This document shows positions 12,201 to 22,115 of a stretch of 64,000 nt of DNA, one piece after another (the stretch's first letter is position 1; each line of letters starts with the position of its first letter). Location of the stretch: assembly GCF_026151205.1 (NCBI RefSeq), contig NC_087080.1, forward strand, positions 14,643,337 through 14,707,336, written 5' to 3'. A program made the position numbers and the translations under genes. The notes below the pieces were generated by a model. That model was not told where the DNA came from and searched no databases. It was given only the letters and a program-made list of their open reading frames with translations. Origin of the DNA: Bolinopsis microptera. Lineage: Eukaryota; Ctenophora; Tentaculata; Lobata; Bolinopsidae.

Positions 12201-14448
12201 TACATCCACACCTATAGGATGACACGTGTTATATCACGTGTGTTAGATGGTTCACAGTACGTGTCATATCACCACGTGTGTTAGATGGTATTGTATTCGT
12301 AATTCGTAGTTGTGAATTCGATCGTATATAATTAAAGTCTTCAGCTTAGGTTCGAATGATTCAATGTTCATCGCCACTTTCTGTCGGATTTGCAGTGTGT
12401 AAATTATGGTTAACTTTAAGATTCTGGTGATTTTTGAGCAACTTACCTTATCTGACCGAAAAGCTGACAAGTACAAGCCTCACATGCACTCATTCCCAAG
12501 TCTCTGTACGATTCAAGAGGCTTGGTGATCATAGTCTTGCCTGACTCCGACCTCGATACACATTTTATCTCTGTAATAATTTGTCAATTGTTTCTAGTCA
12601 CCAATTTACTGCAAATATCATTTCATCTATTCAAACTTCAGATATTATTGAAGTATTAATAACACCAACATTTTGAAACTAATATTTATAAACTAATATA
12701 ATATGTGTTTTTTGTTACAATCTCAGAATTGACAACATTAACGAACCTCAATTTAGAAACCATTGAAATAAATACACTTAATTTTAACCACACCATGTAG
12801 GATTTTAAAAACAAAAGGATTGGTTACGAAAAAAAAACCAAAAAAAGCAACAACAAAAAAAAACATTAACGAACCTTGGCAGACTTGAAGGTTTTTGGTC
12901 TCCATTTTAGCTTTCATGTTGTTCCTCATTGCAGTGGCGACCTTGTTTGATGGAGGGAAGAAGGGAGTAAAGTCTGACTCTTTTGCTCCATTCACATATA
13001 CCGCACCTTGTGTAGTGAAATGTGTTTAAAGTTTACAATTTTCAAGCTAAATGCGGAGCGTAGTTTGACAATTATTTGTTGATTCAATTCAGAAAGGTTT
13101 CTAATGTCTGTATTTTGTCTGTATTTTGGCAAAACAAACCTTCTCCATTTTCGATTTTCACGGCCAGATTGAATTCTTTCAGAACTTTCATGGTACATGA
13201 TCCAAAGTCTCTTCCAAACAGGAGTCCATTCTCGACGTATCCCAATTCCCAGCAGTGGTCCTTTGCATGGGGTCTGAGCAGTGACAATTAGAATAACTCG
13301 CATTAATAACTCTCGTATTTGTCGCACATGAGTTGCTTTGGTAATAAATAAGCAAACTCATAAAGATTGTAAACGAACAAAATGTTAAACTTGTGAGGCC
13401 ACAATTTATTTCAAAATACCTGACATAAGCGATGTCATAGTTTTTGGAGTCCATCATGTTGAACGCAATACCCAAGAAACCATAGCTGGTCGAGTATTTT
13501 CCGAGATCGGTCATTTTTAGGTCAGCTGATACTGCATAGTTTTTTGCCTTACCGAAACTACCTGTGGGAATAATAATATACAAATGTTTTCGAAAATTGT
13601 AATAGATTTTATTATATTTTGCTAGTTGAAGAAGATACATTTGGACCATATCATACTCCATATCTTGATATCAAAAATATTAGTCACTTCAACTGTAACC
13701 CTTTTCATAAAAAAGCGACTAAACTAACCTTGTTTTGTCTGGCCATATGTAGGCCCAGAGACACAGAAATCCATACTCTCGACCTCCTGGAGGGTAGTCT
13801 GGACAATAGTCCCATCATCCTCCTCGGTTCTAGTCAGACATCCCTCAGTCGAGACAGACTGGAAGTTCGTGAAGCAAGAGTATGAGTCCCCGCCTGTAAA
13901 GGGGCTGTTAGTTTTCATGCTGGGCCGCACTCCTACTGACCAAACACCCTTCAAATAGAAGGGATGAAAAGTTCTCTCGAAAAGTCACAAAATAGCCTTC
14001 TCCGGGGCGAATAGGGCGGTATCTGTTGTGGAGAGTAAAATGTATGGTTTAAAAACTTACTTATTCCAGGTATAACCGCCTGAACCACATCCACAGCCGT
14101 TGCCACCAAAAACAGTATTCCCAACAACATTCCAACTTTCCTTCTTTAAATCAGCATATCTAAAATACAGACGTAAGAAAACGTATTTTTGACGCCCAAA
14201 TCAAAACTCGGTTTCAAGAATAAGGTCGAAATGCGATTCTACACTGATTCTGAAACAAAATAGGGATGTTGGCTCTTAGTTTTTATTGCTAAAAGCTATA
14301 ACGTTGATACACAAAGTTTATATGGGTGTACCTGTACCATATTACCACCGTAAAATATCGCTAACATATTTGAAAGAGGACCACTGAGACAAACGGCAAG
14401 GAGAAATCCACAGTATTTTGAAATTAAGTTTAACAAATTACGTATCAT
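3237..14448 (-). CDS. Secreted VWD-C8-TIL / VWC / Ig-like multidomain protein, about 30 exons
   Basis: Exons on the minus strand run from a possible signal-peptide exon (14332-14448) to a Lys-rich tail (stop 3237-3239), giving roughly 1,570 residues. Order: Cys-rich start (14061-14159, 13729-13893); a concanavalin-like region (13561-12875); VWC (12570-12117); VWD1 with GAGDPHYRSWDG (11910-10245); C8 (10245-10035); TIL (9757-9611); VWC (9474-9143); two Ig-like domains (to 7428); a Cys-rich linker (7245-7095); VWD2 with GDPHYKSFDGH (6997-6064); C8 (5890-5424); TIL (5208-5006); VWC ending CCPKC; two Ig-like domains (4586-3237), one with the YKC motif. VWD-C8-TIL units typify disulfide-linked extracellular polymers such as von Willebrand factor, mucins and zonadhesin. 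Vertebrate VWF lacks Ig domains. The exon 10245-10493 uses a GC donor. The junctions of the first three exons do not keep phase as drawn, so the start is unresolved. Confidence 0.85.
3440..4003. repeat. Intron of the VWD/Ig gene carrying a dispersed repeat
   Basis: This intron holds a sequence near 3710-3890 (TTTCGGATTTTAATGG, GAGCGTT, CCGTTCAGAATTATGT, TTTCACCAAGTGT). It resembles about 15495-15610, upstream of the same gene. A diverged dispersed repeat inside an otherwise compact intron set is the likely explanation. Confidence 0.45.
10583..11165. repeat. 8-bp satellite (ATTATTTA)n, about 72 copies
   Basis: A nearly perfect octamer array fills almost all of the intron between the VWD1 exons at 10245-10493 and 11180-11402. 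Variant units (TTTGATT, TTTAATC) appear only towards the right end. The array stops about 15 bp before the splice donor of the upstream exon. Confidence 0.97.
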
Positions 14449-15960
14449 TGTCTAATATAAAAGGACCACGATTATATAACAACACGATAAACGAAATTAG
14501 TAAAATAAAAAACGTTTCCTTTACTGGGCTGCGCTCAGCCTGTCATTCCGCCTAATCTCTATATGAACATGATAGCCTGAGGTCCCCAGGTAACGTTTCC
14601 TTTACTGGATAAGTTTATTAAAAATAAATTAAATTAATAAAATTCGTTTAAGAACAATATTTGTCCTCTACAACCTGTAAACGAAATATGAACAAAATAT
14701 AACAGCTGTAAGAATTCGAGTTGAGCTCAAACGTTAAGGAGCACAAGACAAAGGTTGCTCCCTGATCTAACTTGAACTGTTAATTGTATTGTAAAATCTC
14801 CCCCGATGATGTTCCAACTAAACTGACCCATTTCCAAGTTGGTCCGGAAACAATCCCATGCTTCACAACCCGAACAATAAACGGAACAAACAATGCTGAT
14901 ACACTGTGTATTAACAATAACAGTTCACACTCTCATCATGTCTGTACAAGCGTGAATTGTACATCAAATAGTTTTCCAGCTTCACAATTTGTAAGAAAGA
15001 CTGAAATTTAAAGTACGATAGCGAAGGCTTCAGAGCTCTGCTAGAAATCAATAATATATACTTTTCTCTGGATGCTTTGTTAATCCAACTATTTTTACCC
15101 GAAATGATGGTACGTCATTTTCACTGTCAGTTTCATGAGATTATCGGCGGCAAGATATTATTACGTGGCAATCTAGGTCTAGATGCTTGCTGAATGCTGA
15201 TACTGTACAATGATTGGTTTCTACAATTCTAGGATAGCTATTATATAGAATCTATATTAATATATAAGCTATTATATAGAATCTATATTAATATATAAGC
15301 TATTATATAGAATCTATATTAATATATAAGCTATTATATAGAATCTAGAATACAAATCTGTAACAGAATTCGGAATAATGCACGCGCGATCGTGGGCCTG
15401 TTCTTGTCAAAACTCTTCTCTGTACACTGTATAGCGGTATATTTACTCAGGCTATACCTTAAATTGTGTGCTAAAATTTGGGGAACATAGCGCCCAAAAA
15501 ATGAAAAAGTTTCGGATTTTTAATAGTTTTGAATGTCCTGGAGCGTTCATTATATTGTCCGTTTAAAATTATGTCCGTTCAGTTTCACGAAGTGTCTGGT
15601 AAAAATAACTTCTGTTAAGGTATTTTTCTTTTTTTCTTGGAAGGTAAATTCTGTCTTCTATTGGTTCACCGTCAAAATAAAAAATTTGGCTTGTTTGATA
15701 ATGTGTTGGCTTCTAAGTCTACATAACCATGTATTTTCGCAGAAACTTTTTAAAGTTGTCGCATCCTTAACCATTTTATATAAGTTGGATTGGTAAAGCT
15801 AGTTTTATAATGTAGCTTAGTTTGCTTGACGATTAACGAATGACGAGTAGTTGAAGTGCTTTTACAATCTTATAGCACTCAAAGCTTGTACACAATATAA
15901 AAAGACTCATTTTGGTGTTGTTGTCTCTAAGAAGGTGAGTGGATAAATTTACAAGAAGAT
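14449..15960. other. Upstream region of the VWD/Ig gene, repeats only
   Basis: No gene was seen. It holds one copy of a 75-bp dispersed repeat (about 14520-14597, GCTGCGCTCAGCCTGTCATT type, also at 21960-22115). A 31-bp AT-rich tandem repeat of about 3.5 copies lies at 15236-15347. A diverged copy of the intron repeat found at 3710-3890 lies near 15495-15610. Promoter elements of the VWD/Ig gene presumably lie in the first few hundred bases but I could not identify them. Confidence 0.5.
15236..15347. repeat. 31-bp tandem repeat, about 3.5 copies
   Basis: The unit is AGCTATTATATAGAATCTAT followed by ATTAATATATA. Each unit contains the near-palindrome CTATTATATAG. The copies are essentially identical, so the expansion is recent. 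Intergenic, with no coding capacity. Confidence 0.9.
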
Positions 15961-16162
15961 GGAAGCTTTGCTCCGTGAGTGATGAGTGTTACACAGTACA
16001 ATAATTGATCAATGTTATGTAGCATTGTCAAACAATTCCTAGTGATTTAGCGTTCACGAATCATACTTTAGCTCCAATGCAGGCGGGGTTGATGTAGGGT
16101 TTTCCGGATATCGTTTGAAACCCTAAACCTGCGATATCAAAAATGTTCATATTTTTTCGTAT

Positions 16163-16345
16163 TTGTCAATGCGGATGGCACAAGACACGTTTGAGGTACT
16201 CAAAGCTCTATTCCCAAAGAAAGCTTTAATAAACGGAAAATTATCAGAATATGAAAAGAGATTTTGGAAGACTTTTGAAGAGGAGCTTTTCTGCCGTCCC
16301 CTTGACCGAAATTTCGCGGTTTTGACTGAAATTTTGACCAGTGTC
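16163..16345 (+). repeat. Dispersed repeat fragment with short open frame
   Basis: The sequence GGCACAAGACACG...TATTCCCAAAGAAAGC...CCCTTGACCGAAATTTCGCG recurs at 25540-25660. Its right half also recurs at about 26228, 30332 and 33030. In this copy and the one at 25540 the same frame is open and gives similar peptides (LFPKKALINGK, KKRFWK / EKRFWK), so it may derive from a coding part of an old element. It matches no family I recognise. Confidence 0.55.
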
Positions 16346-16790
16346 AGCAGGGCCTCTTACATAACTTGTTAAGCGTTCCATATGTGATATGGTTCATTAG
16401 GGTTTATACTTATCGTTATAATACAATTTATAAGCACGTACAGCTCGATATGTAGATACTCAATTCAGTTTCACCACCATGATGTGAGCTCTGAGTCTGA
16501 TGAATAGCTGGTCTAATTTACTAAATTTAGATATGGATCAGTTAGGTTATAAAATGTTGAGAGATGTTGACTGACAATTTGTCAGTAATTTGAATCATTT
16601 TATATTTGTATGTTCATTTTTGATAAATTAGTAAGTAATTCAGTTTTCTGAACTAATTAAAACCAAGACCATAACAATGCGCAACCATAATTCATAAATA
16701 TAACAACAACAAAATACACGGCTTCAATAAACTTCCAAAATTCAAAACTATGAAAAATTTAACAATAGATATCCGAGTTCATGAGTAAGC
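16346..16790. other. AT-rich region downstream of the photoprotein gene
   Basis: It should contain the 3' untranslated region of the minus-strand photoprotein gene, whose stop is at 16791-16793. I did not see a canonical AATAAA on the minus strand close to the stop. No other gene is supported. Confidence 0.4.
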
Positions 16791-17411
16791 TTAGTATTTG
16801 TAAGCGTAGACACCGTCCCACTGAGGATCGTACGACTCCATCCAAAACTTTCTGAAGAGATGTACCAGTTCGTTTCGCTCCAGTTTTCCACTCTTGTCAA
16901 TGTCAGCTTTCTCGAAAAAGGTGTAAGCAGCCTCCTGAGGCACATCAAAAGCCTTCATCATGGTCTTCAGTTCATCGACATCAACAGTACCATCACCGTC
17001 ATCATCCAGGACATCGTAGTAAGAGTCTGACAAAAGAGCAATCATGGAGGGCAAGCCACGTCGTTCCCTCTCTCTCTCAGCCTCAGCAAAGACCCTGTTA
17101 GCTTCAACCCAGTCGTCTCTGAGAAGTCCCTTTTCTGGATCCACTCCTTTGTTGAGGAAGAAGGTGTAGCAAGCAGACCTCATCTTCTCGACCTGTTCGT
17201 CAGTAGCGTTCACCAACTGCCTCATTCTGTCGGGCCAGTACAGGATCTCGTCCATGTCCATACGACCGTCACTGTCTAGATCGAAGGTGTCGAACCTCTT
17301 GTAGAGCCGGTTGAGCTGTTTTGGGTGTAGATCCTCGACATGAAACTGCCAATCGTTACCCACACTTCTCAACCATCTATAGCTCTCGTTGTTGGTCTCG
17401 TCTAGAGGCAT
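16791..17411 (-). CDS. Ctenophore-type calcium-activated photoprotein (mnemiopsin/berovin family)
   Basis: A single uninterrupted ORF of 206 codons. In this family the protein holds a peroxidised coelenterazine and emits blue light on binding calcium, in photocyte cytoplasm. Three canonical EF-hand loops are visible: residues 44-55 (DLDSDGRMDMDE), 136-147 (DDDGDGTVDVDE) and 170-181 (DIDKSGKLERNE). The second of four EF-hand positions is degenerate, as in other photoproteins. The C-terminus WDGVYAYKY ends in Tyr, whereas hydrozoan photoproteins such as aequorin end in Pro. The length matches the ctenophore family (about 206-208). The gene is intronless, as reported for Mnemiopsis photoproteins. 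The Met at 17411 fits the family's N-terminus. Luciferin-binding or other EF-hand proteins are much less likely given the C-terminus. Confidence 0.95.
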   Translation of the reverse strand: MPLDETNNESYRWLRSVGNDWQFHVEDLHPKQLNRLYKRFDTFDLDSDGRMDMDEILYWPDRMRQLVNATDEQVEKMRSACYTFFLNKGVDPEKGLLRDDWVEANRVFAEAERERERRGLPSMIALLSDSYYDVLDDDGDGTVDVDELKTMMKAFDVPQEAAYTFFEKADIDKSGKLERNELVHLFRKFWMESYDPQWDGVYAYKY

Positions 17412-17426
17412 AACGTTCCTTGGCTG

Positions 17427-17451
17427 AATTATGTATATAATTAATATAACA
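17427..17451 (-). promoter_or_regulatory. Possible TATA-like element of the photoprotein gene
   Basis: Immediately upstream of the photoprotein start the minus strand reads TTATATTAATTATATACATA. It is the only TATA-like sequence close to the ATG, but it lies only about 20-35 bases from it, leaving almost no room for a leader. It could equally be AT-rich background or lie within a 5' intron. Confidence 0.2.
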
Positions 17452-17954
17452 AACTTTTAAAGGTTACAAAGCAGTATTTCGAGATAAATATCATATATGA
17501 GACAAAAGAAACGCCATCTTAGGACGCAAGGAGGATTGGGACCAGGATAACTGTATTTAAAGCAAACCCAGGCTTGGTTTTGGATAGGTTCAAATATTTC
17601 ATAATCACTGAGAGGGGGGTTTCTGGATGATTACGTTAGTGTAATTTTAATGCAATAGCTATGCGTAAAACAGATAACGGAGGGGCTTTAAAATTGCCCC
17701 AAAGTTATTACGTAATATGTGAACGACCACACGCCAAAGAATGGTATGAGTTATAAGAAGATTACTGTTCCATCTTCTGCCATGTGGTATGTGCCGGGAG
17801 AACAGATTGGTAACCCCAATTATACACCAGTTATAATTATAAGCACTGGCTTAGTTGACAGAAACAATCCTATTGAAATCATACATAATTATGGATTTGA
17901 TTGAATGCATAAATCGTAAGGAATGCCACTTGATAGAAGAGTTCTACGGATTTT
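17452..17954. other. Intergenic region with a short unexplained open frame
   Basis: A 61-codon plus-strand frame (17719-17904) has protein-like composition (VPGEQIGNPNYTPVIII) but matches nothing I recognise. The sequence just before it (ATTACGTAATATGTGAACGA) recurs at about 1386-1407, so the frame may belong to a dispersed element. I do not call a gene. Confidence 0.3.
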
Positions 17955-18902
17955 ACAAAAGTACTAGGTAAAGTACTAGATAAAGTACTAGGTAAAGTAC
18001 TAGGTAAGGTACTAGGTAAAGTACTAGGTAAAGTACTAGGTAAAGTACTAGGTAAAGTACTAGGTAAAGTACTACGTAAAGTGCTAGGTAAAGTACTAGG
18101 TACTAGGTAAAGTACTAGGTAAAGTACTAGGTAAAGTATTAGGTAAAGTACTAGGTAAGGTACTAGGAAAAGTACTAGGTAAAGTACTAGGTAAAGTACT
18201 AGGTAAAGTACTAGGTAAAGTACTAGGTAAAGTACTAGGTAAAGTACTAGGTAAAGTACTAGGTATTAGGTAAAGTACTAGGTAAAGTACTAGGTACTAG
18301 GTAAAGTACTAGGTAAAGTACTAGGTAAAGTATTAGGTAAAGTACTAGGTAAGGTACTAGGAAAAGTACTAGGTAAAGTACTAGGTAAAGTACTAGGTAA
18401 AGTACTAGGTAAAGTACTAGGTAAAGTACTAGGTAAAGTATTAAGTAAAGTACTAGGTAAGGTACTAGGTAAAGTACTAGGTAAAGTACTAGGTAAAGTG
18501 CTAGGTAAAGTACTAGACAAAGTACTAGGTAAAGTACTAGGTAAAGTACTAGGTAAAGTACTAGGTAAAGTACTAGGTAACGTACTAGGTAAAGTACTAG
18601 GTATTAGGTAAAGTACTAGGTAAAGTACTAGGCACTAGGTAAAGTACTAGGTAAAGTACTAGGTAAAGTACTAGGTAAAGTACTAGGTAAAGTACTTGGT
18701 AACGTACTAGGTAAAGTACTAGGTAAAGTACTAGGTAAAGTACTAGGTAAAGTACTAGGTAAAGTACTAGGTAAAGTACTAGGTAAAGTACTAGGTAAAG
18801 TACTAAGTAAAGTACTAGGTAAAGTACTAGGTAAAGTGCTAGGTAAAGTACTAGGTAAGGTACTAGGTAAAGTTCTAGGTAAAGTATTAGGTAAAGTATT
18901 AG
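17955..18902. repeat. 12-bp minisatellite (AAAGTACTAGGT)n, about 78 copies
   Basis: Tandem 12-mers each contain the palindrome AGTACT. Shortened units (GGTACTAGGT, GTATTAGGT) recur in the same order in blocks about 180 bp apart (compare about 18100-18270 with 18290-18440). This indicates a higher-order duplication on top of the unit array. It lies outside any predicted gene. Confidence 0.97.
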
Positions 18903-19263
18903 CCTGACCTTTAAAACAGCTTTAGTACAAAAGTATTAGGTAAAACATGGATTCTAACTTTTAAGGGTGATTGATGCCGCTTTTATAGGTTAGTTTAATT
19001 GGTTGCTCCTTCATAAATCATTCGGTTAATAATTAATTTCTCAACTTCATGCAAATTATGTTTAAAGTTTTAAATTAATTAGCTTTCTTATCTTCAAATT
19101 TATGTCTATTCATGTTATATTATTTTGATTTCACCACAATTGTCCCCGCGAATAACATTAAGGCACGAATCATGTATATGTGATGATAATTCAGTTATAT
19201 TTTATTAAATTAGTAATAATTGGCAATTCGAATTAAGTGCTTTTAAAAAATTAAATAAATATA
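18903..19263. other. AT-rich spacer between two satellite arrays
   Basis: Nothing is recognised. It separates the 12-bp minisatellite from the first CCCT array and contains no convincing open frame. Confidence 0.5.
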
Positions 19264-19406
19264 CCTCCCTCCCTCCCTCCCTCCCTCCCTCCCTCCCTCC
19301 ATCCCTCCCTCCCTCCCTACCTCCCTCCCTCCCTCCCTCCCTCCCTCCCTCCCTCCCTCCCTCCCTCCCTCCCTCCCTCCCTCCCTCCCTCCCTCCCTCC
19401 CTCCCT
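19264..19406. repeat. (CCCT)n array, G-rich on the minus strand
   Basis: About 35 near-perfect tetranucleotide units with two variant units near the left end. It abuts a degenerate LINE at its right edge. The minus strand (GGGA)n is a strong candidate for G-quadruplex formation. Confidence 0.97.
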
Positions 19407-20464
19407 AATGCCAGGATCAACTGTATCAAATGCCAGGATCAACTGTATCAAATACAGATTTTGTGGCCCTTCTCCGCCTCGCAACAATGTCAAGCTTCGC
19501 AAGCTGGATGACAAGAGGGCTGCTGTCGAGATGCTCCTTAAAGCGGACATTAAACAGCAGCGAGCCAGAGAAGAACTTGTTGCTCTAAGTAAGATCAAGA
19601 CTAATCCTTAGGCCTTTTATACCTTCGCAAAGAGGTTAAATGAAACCCCTGCTGCATCTGTCGGACCCCTATTGGATAGTGATGACAAGCTCCAGTCTGA
19701 TCCAGCCACTATGGGTAATATCTTACAGGAGCAATATGCGAATGCTTTCAGTGACCCCAAAAAGGCAAATCTAGCCGAAGTTCGGACGTCCAAGGTCATT
19801 GAGCAACCTCAATCTATCACAGACATCGACTTTAACGAGCAAGATATCCTCGACGCCATCAAAGCGATGAATCGTTTCTCAGCAGTCGGACCTGTCAAGT
19901 TCCCAGTCCTAATCCTCAAGGAATGTGGAATTGTCCTAGCTCCTGTGATAACCAAGCTCTGGAAAGCTTCGCTAAGCTCTGGTGTAATAGCTAAAAAATT
20001 CAAGAACCAGAGTATTATCCCCCTTTTAAAAAGGGGAAAAGGTCGATTGCTGCCAACTATCGACCGGTATCTCTAACATCCAACCTCATAAAGATGTTCG
20101 AGAGGGTCGTCCGCGCTAAGCTGGTTGACTACATTGTAGCTCAAGACATCATCAACCACGAATAACACGGCTTTCAAGCTGGAAGAAGCTGTCTTACTCA
20201 ACTTCTTCACCACGTCCAAGACATCATGGATGACTTAGATGGTGACGAAAATGCTGGTATTCTGTATCTTGATTTCAGCAAAGCCTTCGATAAGGTAGAC
20301 CACGCCATACTTCTGAAGAAGCTCCATAAGTACGGTATCCAGGGCAACGCCCACCGCTGGCTGGAAAGCTTCCACAGTGGAAGAACCCAACATGTCGTTG
20401 TAGATGGTATTGAATCTCTCGTCATAATGGTGCTAAGTGGGGTACCACAGGGCACTGTGTTAGG
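19407..20464 (+). pseudogene. Decayed Jockey/CR1-type LINE reverse transcriptase fragment
   Basis: Reading along the plus strand gives the linker before the reverse transcriptase, then RT motifs NYRPVSLTSNLIKMFE, HGFQAGRSC, YLDFSKAFDKVDH and GVPQGTVLG. Damage: an in-frame TAG at 19609-19611, a frameshift at the A-rich run near 20036, and a TAA at about 20163 just before HGFQ. The copy ends abruptly after GVPQG, before the catalytic YADD box. It is joined there to the repeat that also occurs at 814-880. The first 35 bases hold a 24-bp tandem duplication (CCAGGATCAACTGTATCAAA). It is non-functional, and the type is inferred from RT motifs only. Confidence 0.9.
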
Positions 20465-20547
20465 CCTACGAGCGTGCTAAATCACTTTACAGTCGATCTT
20501 CGAGATTGTTCTAAAAGGGCCCCCGACAGTTGAAACTTGAAACCAAC
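20465..20547. repeat. Inverse copy of the 814-880 dispersed segment
   Basis: The sequence GAGCGTGCTAAATCACTTTA through GGGCCCCCGACAGTTGAAAC is the reverse complement of the right part of the foldback repeat at 484-895. It is wedged between a truncated LINE and a CCCT array, so one of the three was inserted next to, or cut by, another. Confidence 0.8.
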
Positions 20548-20758
20548 TTCCCTCCCTCCCTCCCTCCCTCCCTCCCTCCCTCCCTCCCTCCCTCCCTCCC
20601 TCCCTCCCTCCCTCCCTCCCTCCCTCCCTCCCTCCCTCCCTCCCTCTTGTAGGTTTACAACCTACCAGGACGCGCGCCGAGTTGGACTCGTCGACGGTCC
20701 AATATATGAAACAGATATTTTACGAGTATCACCCGTTAACCTCCCTCCCTCCCTCCCT
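20548..20758. repeat. (CCCT)n array interrupted by the 95-bp repeat
   Basis: CCCT units run to about 20646 and resume at 20741-20758. Between them sits one complete inverted copy of the short dispersed repeat (20647-20740). The interruption gives the exact ends of that repeat. Confidence 0.95.
20647..20740 (-). mobile_element. 94-bp short mobile repeat, copy 3, inserted in a CCCT array
   Basis: Read on the minus strand it starts GTTAACGGGTGATACTCG and ends GGTTGTAAACCTACAA. Its tail folds as GTAGGTT-GTA-AACCTAC. Both flanks are CCCT satellite, so the ends are unambiguous, although any target duplication is hidden by the repeat. With no ORF at this size it must move by borrowed enzymes. The terminal hairpin would suit a Helitron-like 3' end, but the hallmark CTRR is absent. 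Confidence 0.75.
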
Positions 20759-21957
20759 TTCGCCCCGATACACTAAGTGAAATGAAAATGGGGGTCACAA
20801 CGTGTTGCAAATAGCTTTGTCATACGTTGTATGACCCGCCTGTATCGTAGAAACTCTACAGTGAAGCGACAGTGGGGGTCACCACGTCATACGTTGTCAA
20901 ACTATAGTGAAGCGACAGTGGGGGTCACCACGTGATACAAAAATAGCTTATACACAATATTTAACGGGTGATACTCGTAAAATATCTGTTCCATATACAG
21001 TGTGTTGTTTTTTGTATATTAGAGCTTTAGCCACAGGTAGGTTGGTCTCCACGGAGCCCCACAGTTTCAATTCCTTGTTTAACTAGCCGTACAGCAAGGA
21101 TATCCACTGTGCTCACCAGGTTAGGCACATAACCAACACTACCCTGCTAAAGTTAGCTATATACTATGGTTTTCTCGAAAGTATTTCCTTGTATTTGACT
21201 TTCTTCAAGAAAATACTCTTACTTTCGGTTCAGATGTTATATAAGCTAGCCTTTTATATGTGGTACACAATCTAACTCAGCGGCGCGCGCGGCTCTTGAT
21301 ACAAGAGTCTTGTAGCGTATACGTCACTTCTTTCCTTCATCCTTGCATCACGTCGTGACCCCCACGGTCGTTTCACTGCAAAGTTTCTACGATACAGGGG
21401 GCCACATACAACATTAATGGACTAGCCCGGCGCGCGCTACTTCGTTTTCATACGTTGTATGACCCGTTGTAGCGCGATGCACTACTGGGTCGCGCGCGCA
21501 TCAAATAATGCTTCTCGCAACCACACTTCGGTAGATCGGCGAGATGCACCACTGTGCCTCACCGAGCTGCGAAGGATTGACATCGTGAATCAATATGACC
21601 CGCCGCGCACGAGTGAGCGGCTCCCCCTGTATCGTAGAAACTCTACCATAGTGAAACGACCGTGGGGATCACGACGTGATACAACTACTTTGTAGCACTT
21701 ATATTATATTAAGCCTCGTGGGCCATAACATTTTGAGAAAAAAGCGGCGCGCGCTACTTCGAAAAATTTAAACGAGTATGGAGTAACATCCGTCAAAAAA
21801 GGGGTTACAACTTCAAACGTGCATTAATGATCAAGTAAGGCCAGGGTTAAGGGGTTGTTTACTTGATTGACGGTGTCAAACCATCGAGATCGTTGCTCTG
21901 CAAAGCAAGAATGCTAGTTTGCGCGGCGCGTCGTCGAAGCGGCGAAGTCCTCCAACC
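20759..21957. repeat. Foldback-repeat cluster, no gene
   Basis: Several copies of a sequence with CTGTATCGTAGAAACTCTAC and GTGGGGGTCACCACGTGATAC occur here (about 20775-20945, inverted at 21340-21402, forward at 21620-21690). The last two form a foldback of about 400 bp. A head fragment of the 94-bp repeat lies at 20961-20998. Several GCGCGC-rich patches (GGCGCGCGCTACTTCG) recur. The open frame at 21459-21695 has no domain-like content and lies inside the repeats. Confidence 0.6.
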
Positions 21958-22115
21958 TTACTGGGCCGCGCTTTACTGGGCCGCGCTCAGCCTGTCATTC
22001 CGCCGAATCTCTATTTTATGAACATGATAGCCTGAGGTCCCCAGGTAAGGCCGCGCTCAGCCTGTCATTCCGCCGAATCTCTATTCGGCATGATAGCTTG
22101 AGGTCCCCAGCTAGG
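21958..22115. repeat. 75-bp repeat, two tandem copies
   Basis: Two copies of GGCCGCGCTCAGCCTGTCATT...ATGATAGC(C/T)TGAGGTCCCCAG lie in tandem here. A third lies at about 14520-14597. They sit at the 3' end of the minus-strand LINE that follows. Confidence 0.8.

Noticed and set aside
13188-13661. 157-codon minus-strand ORF read as one exon
   Set aside because: It runs through an intron of the VWD/Ig gene. The domain-like part matches only the exon 13420-13561.
16791-17411. Alternative reading as calmodulin, reticulocalbin or another EF-hand protein
   Set aside because: No signal peptide or ER-retention motif, only three canonical loops, and a length and C-terminus that specifically fit ctenophore photoproteins.
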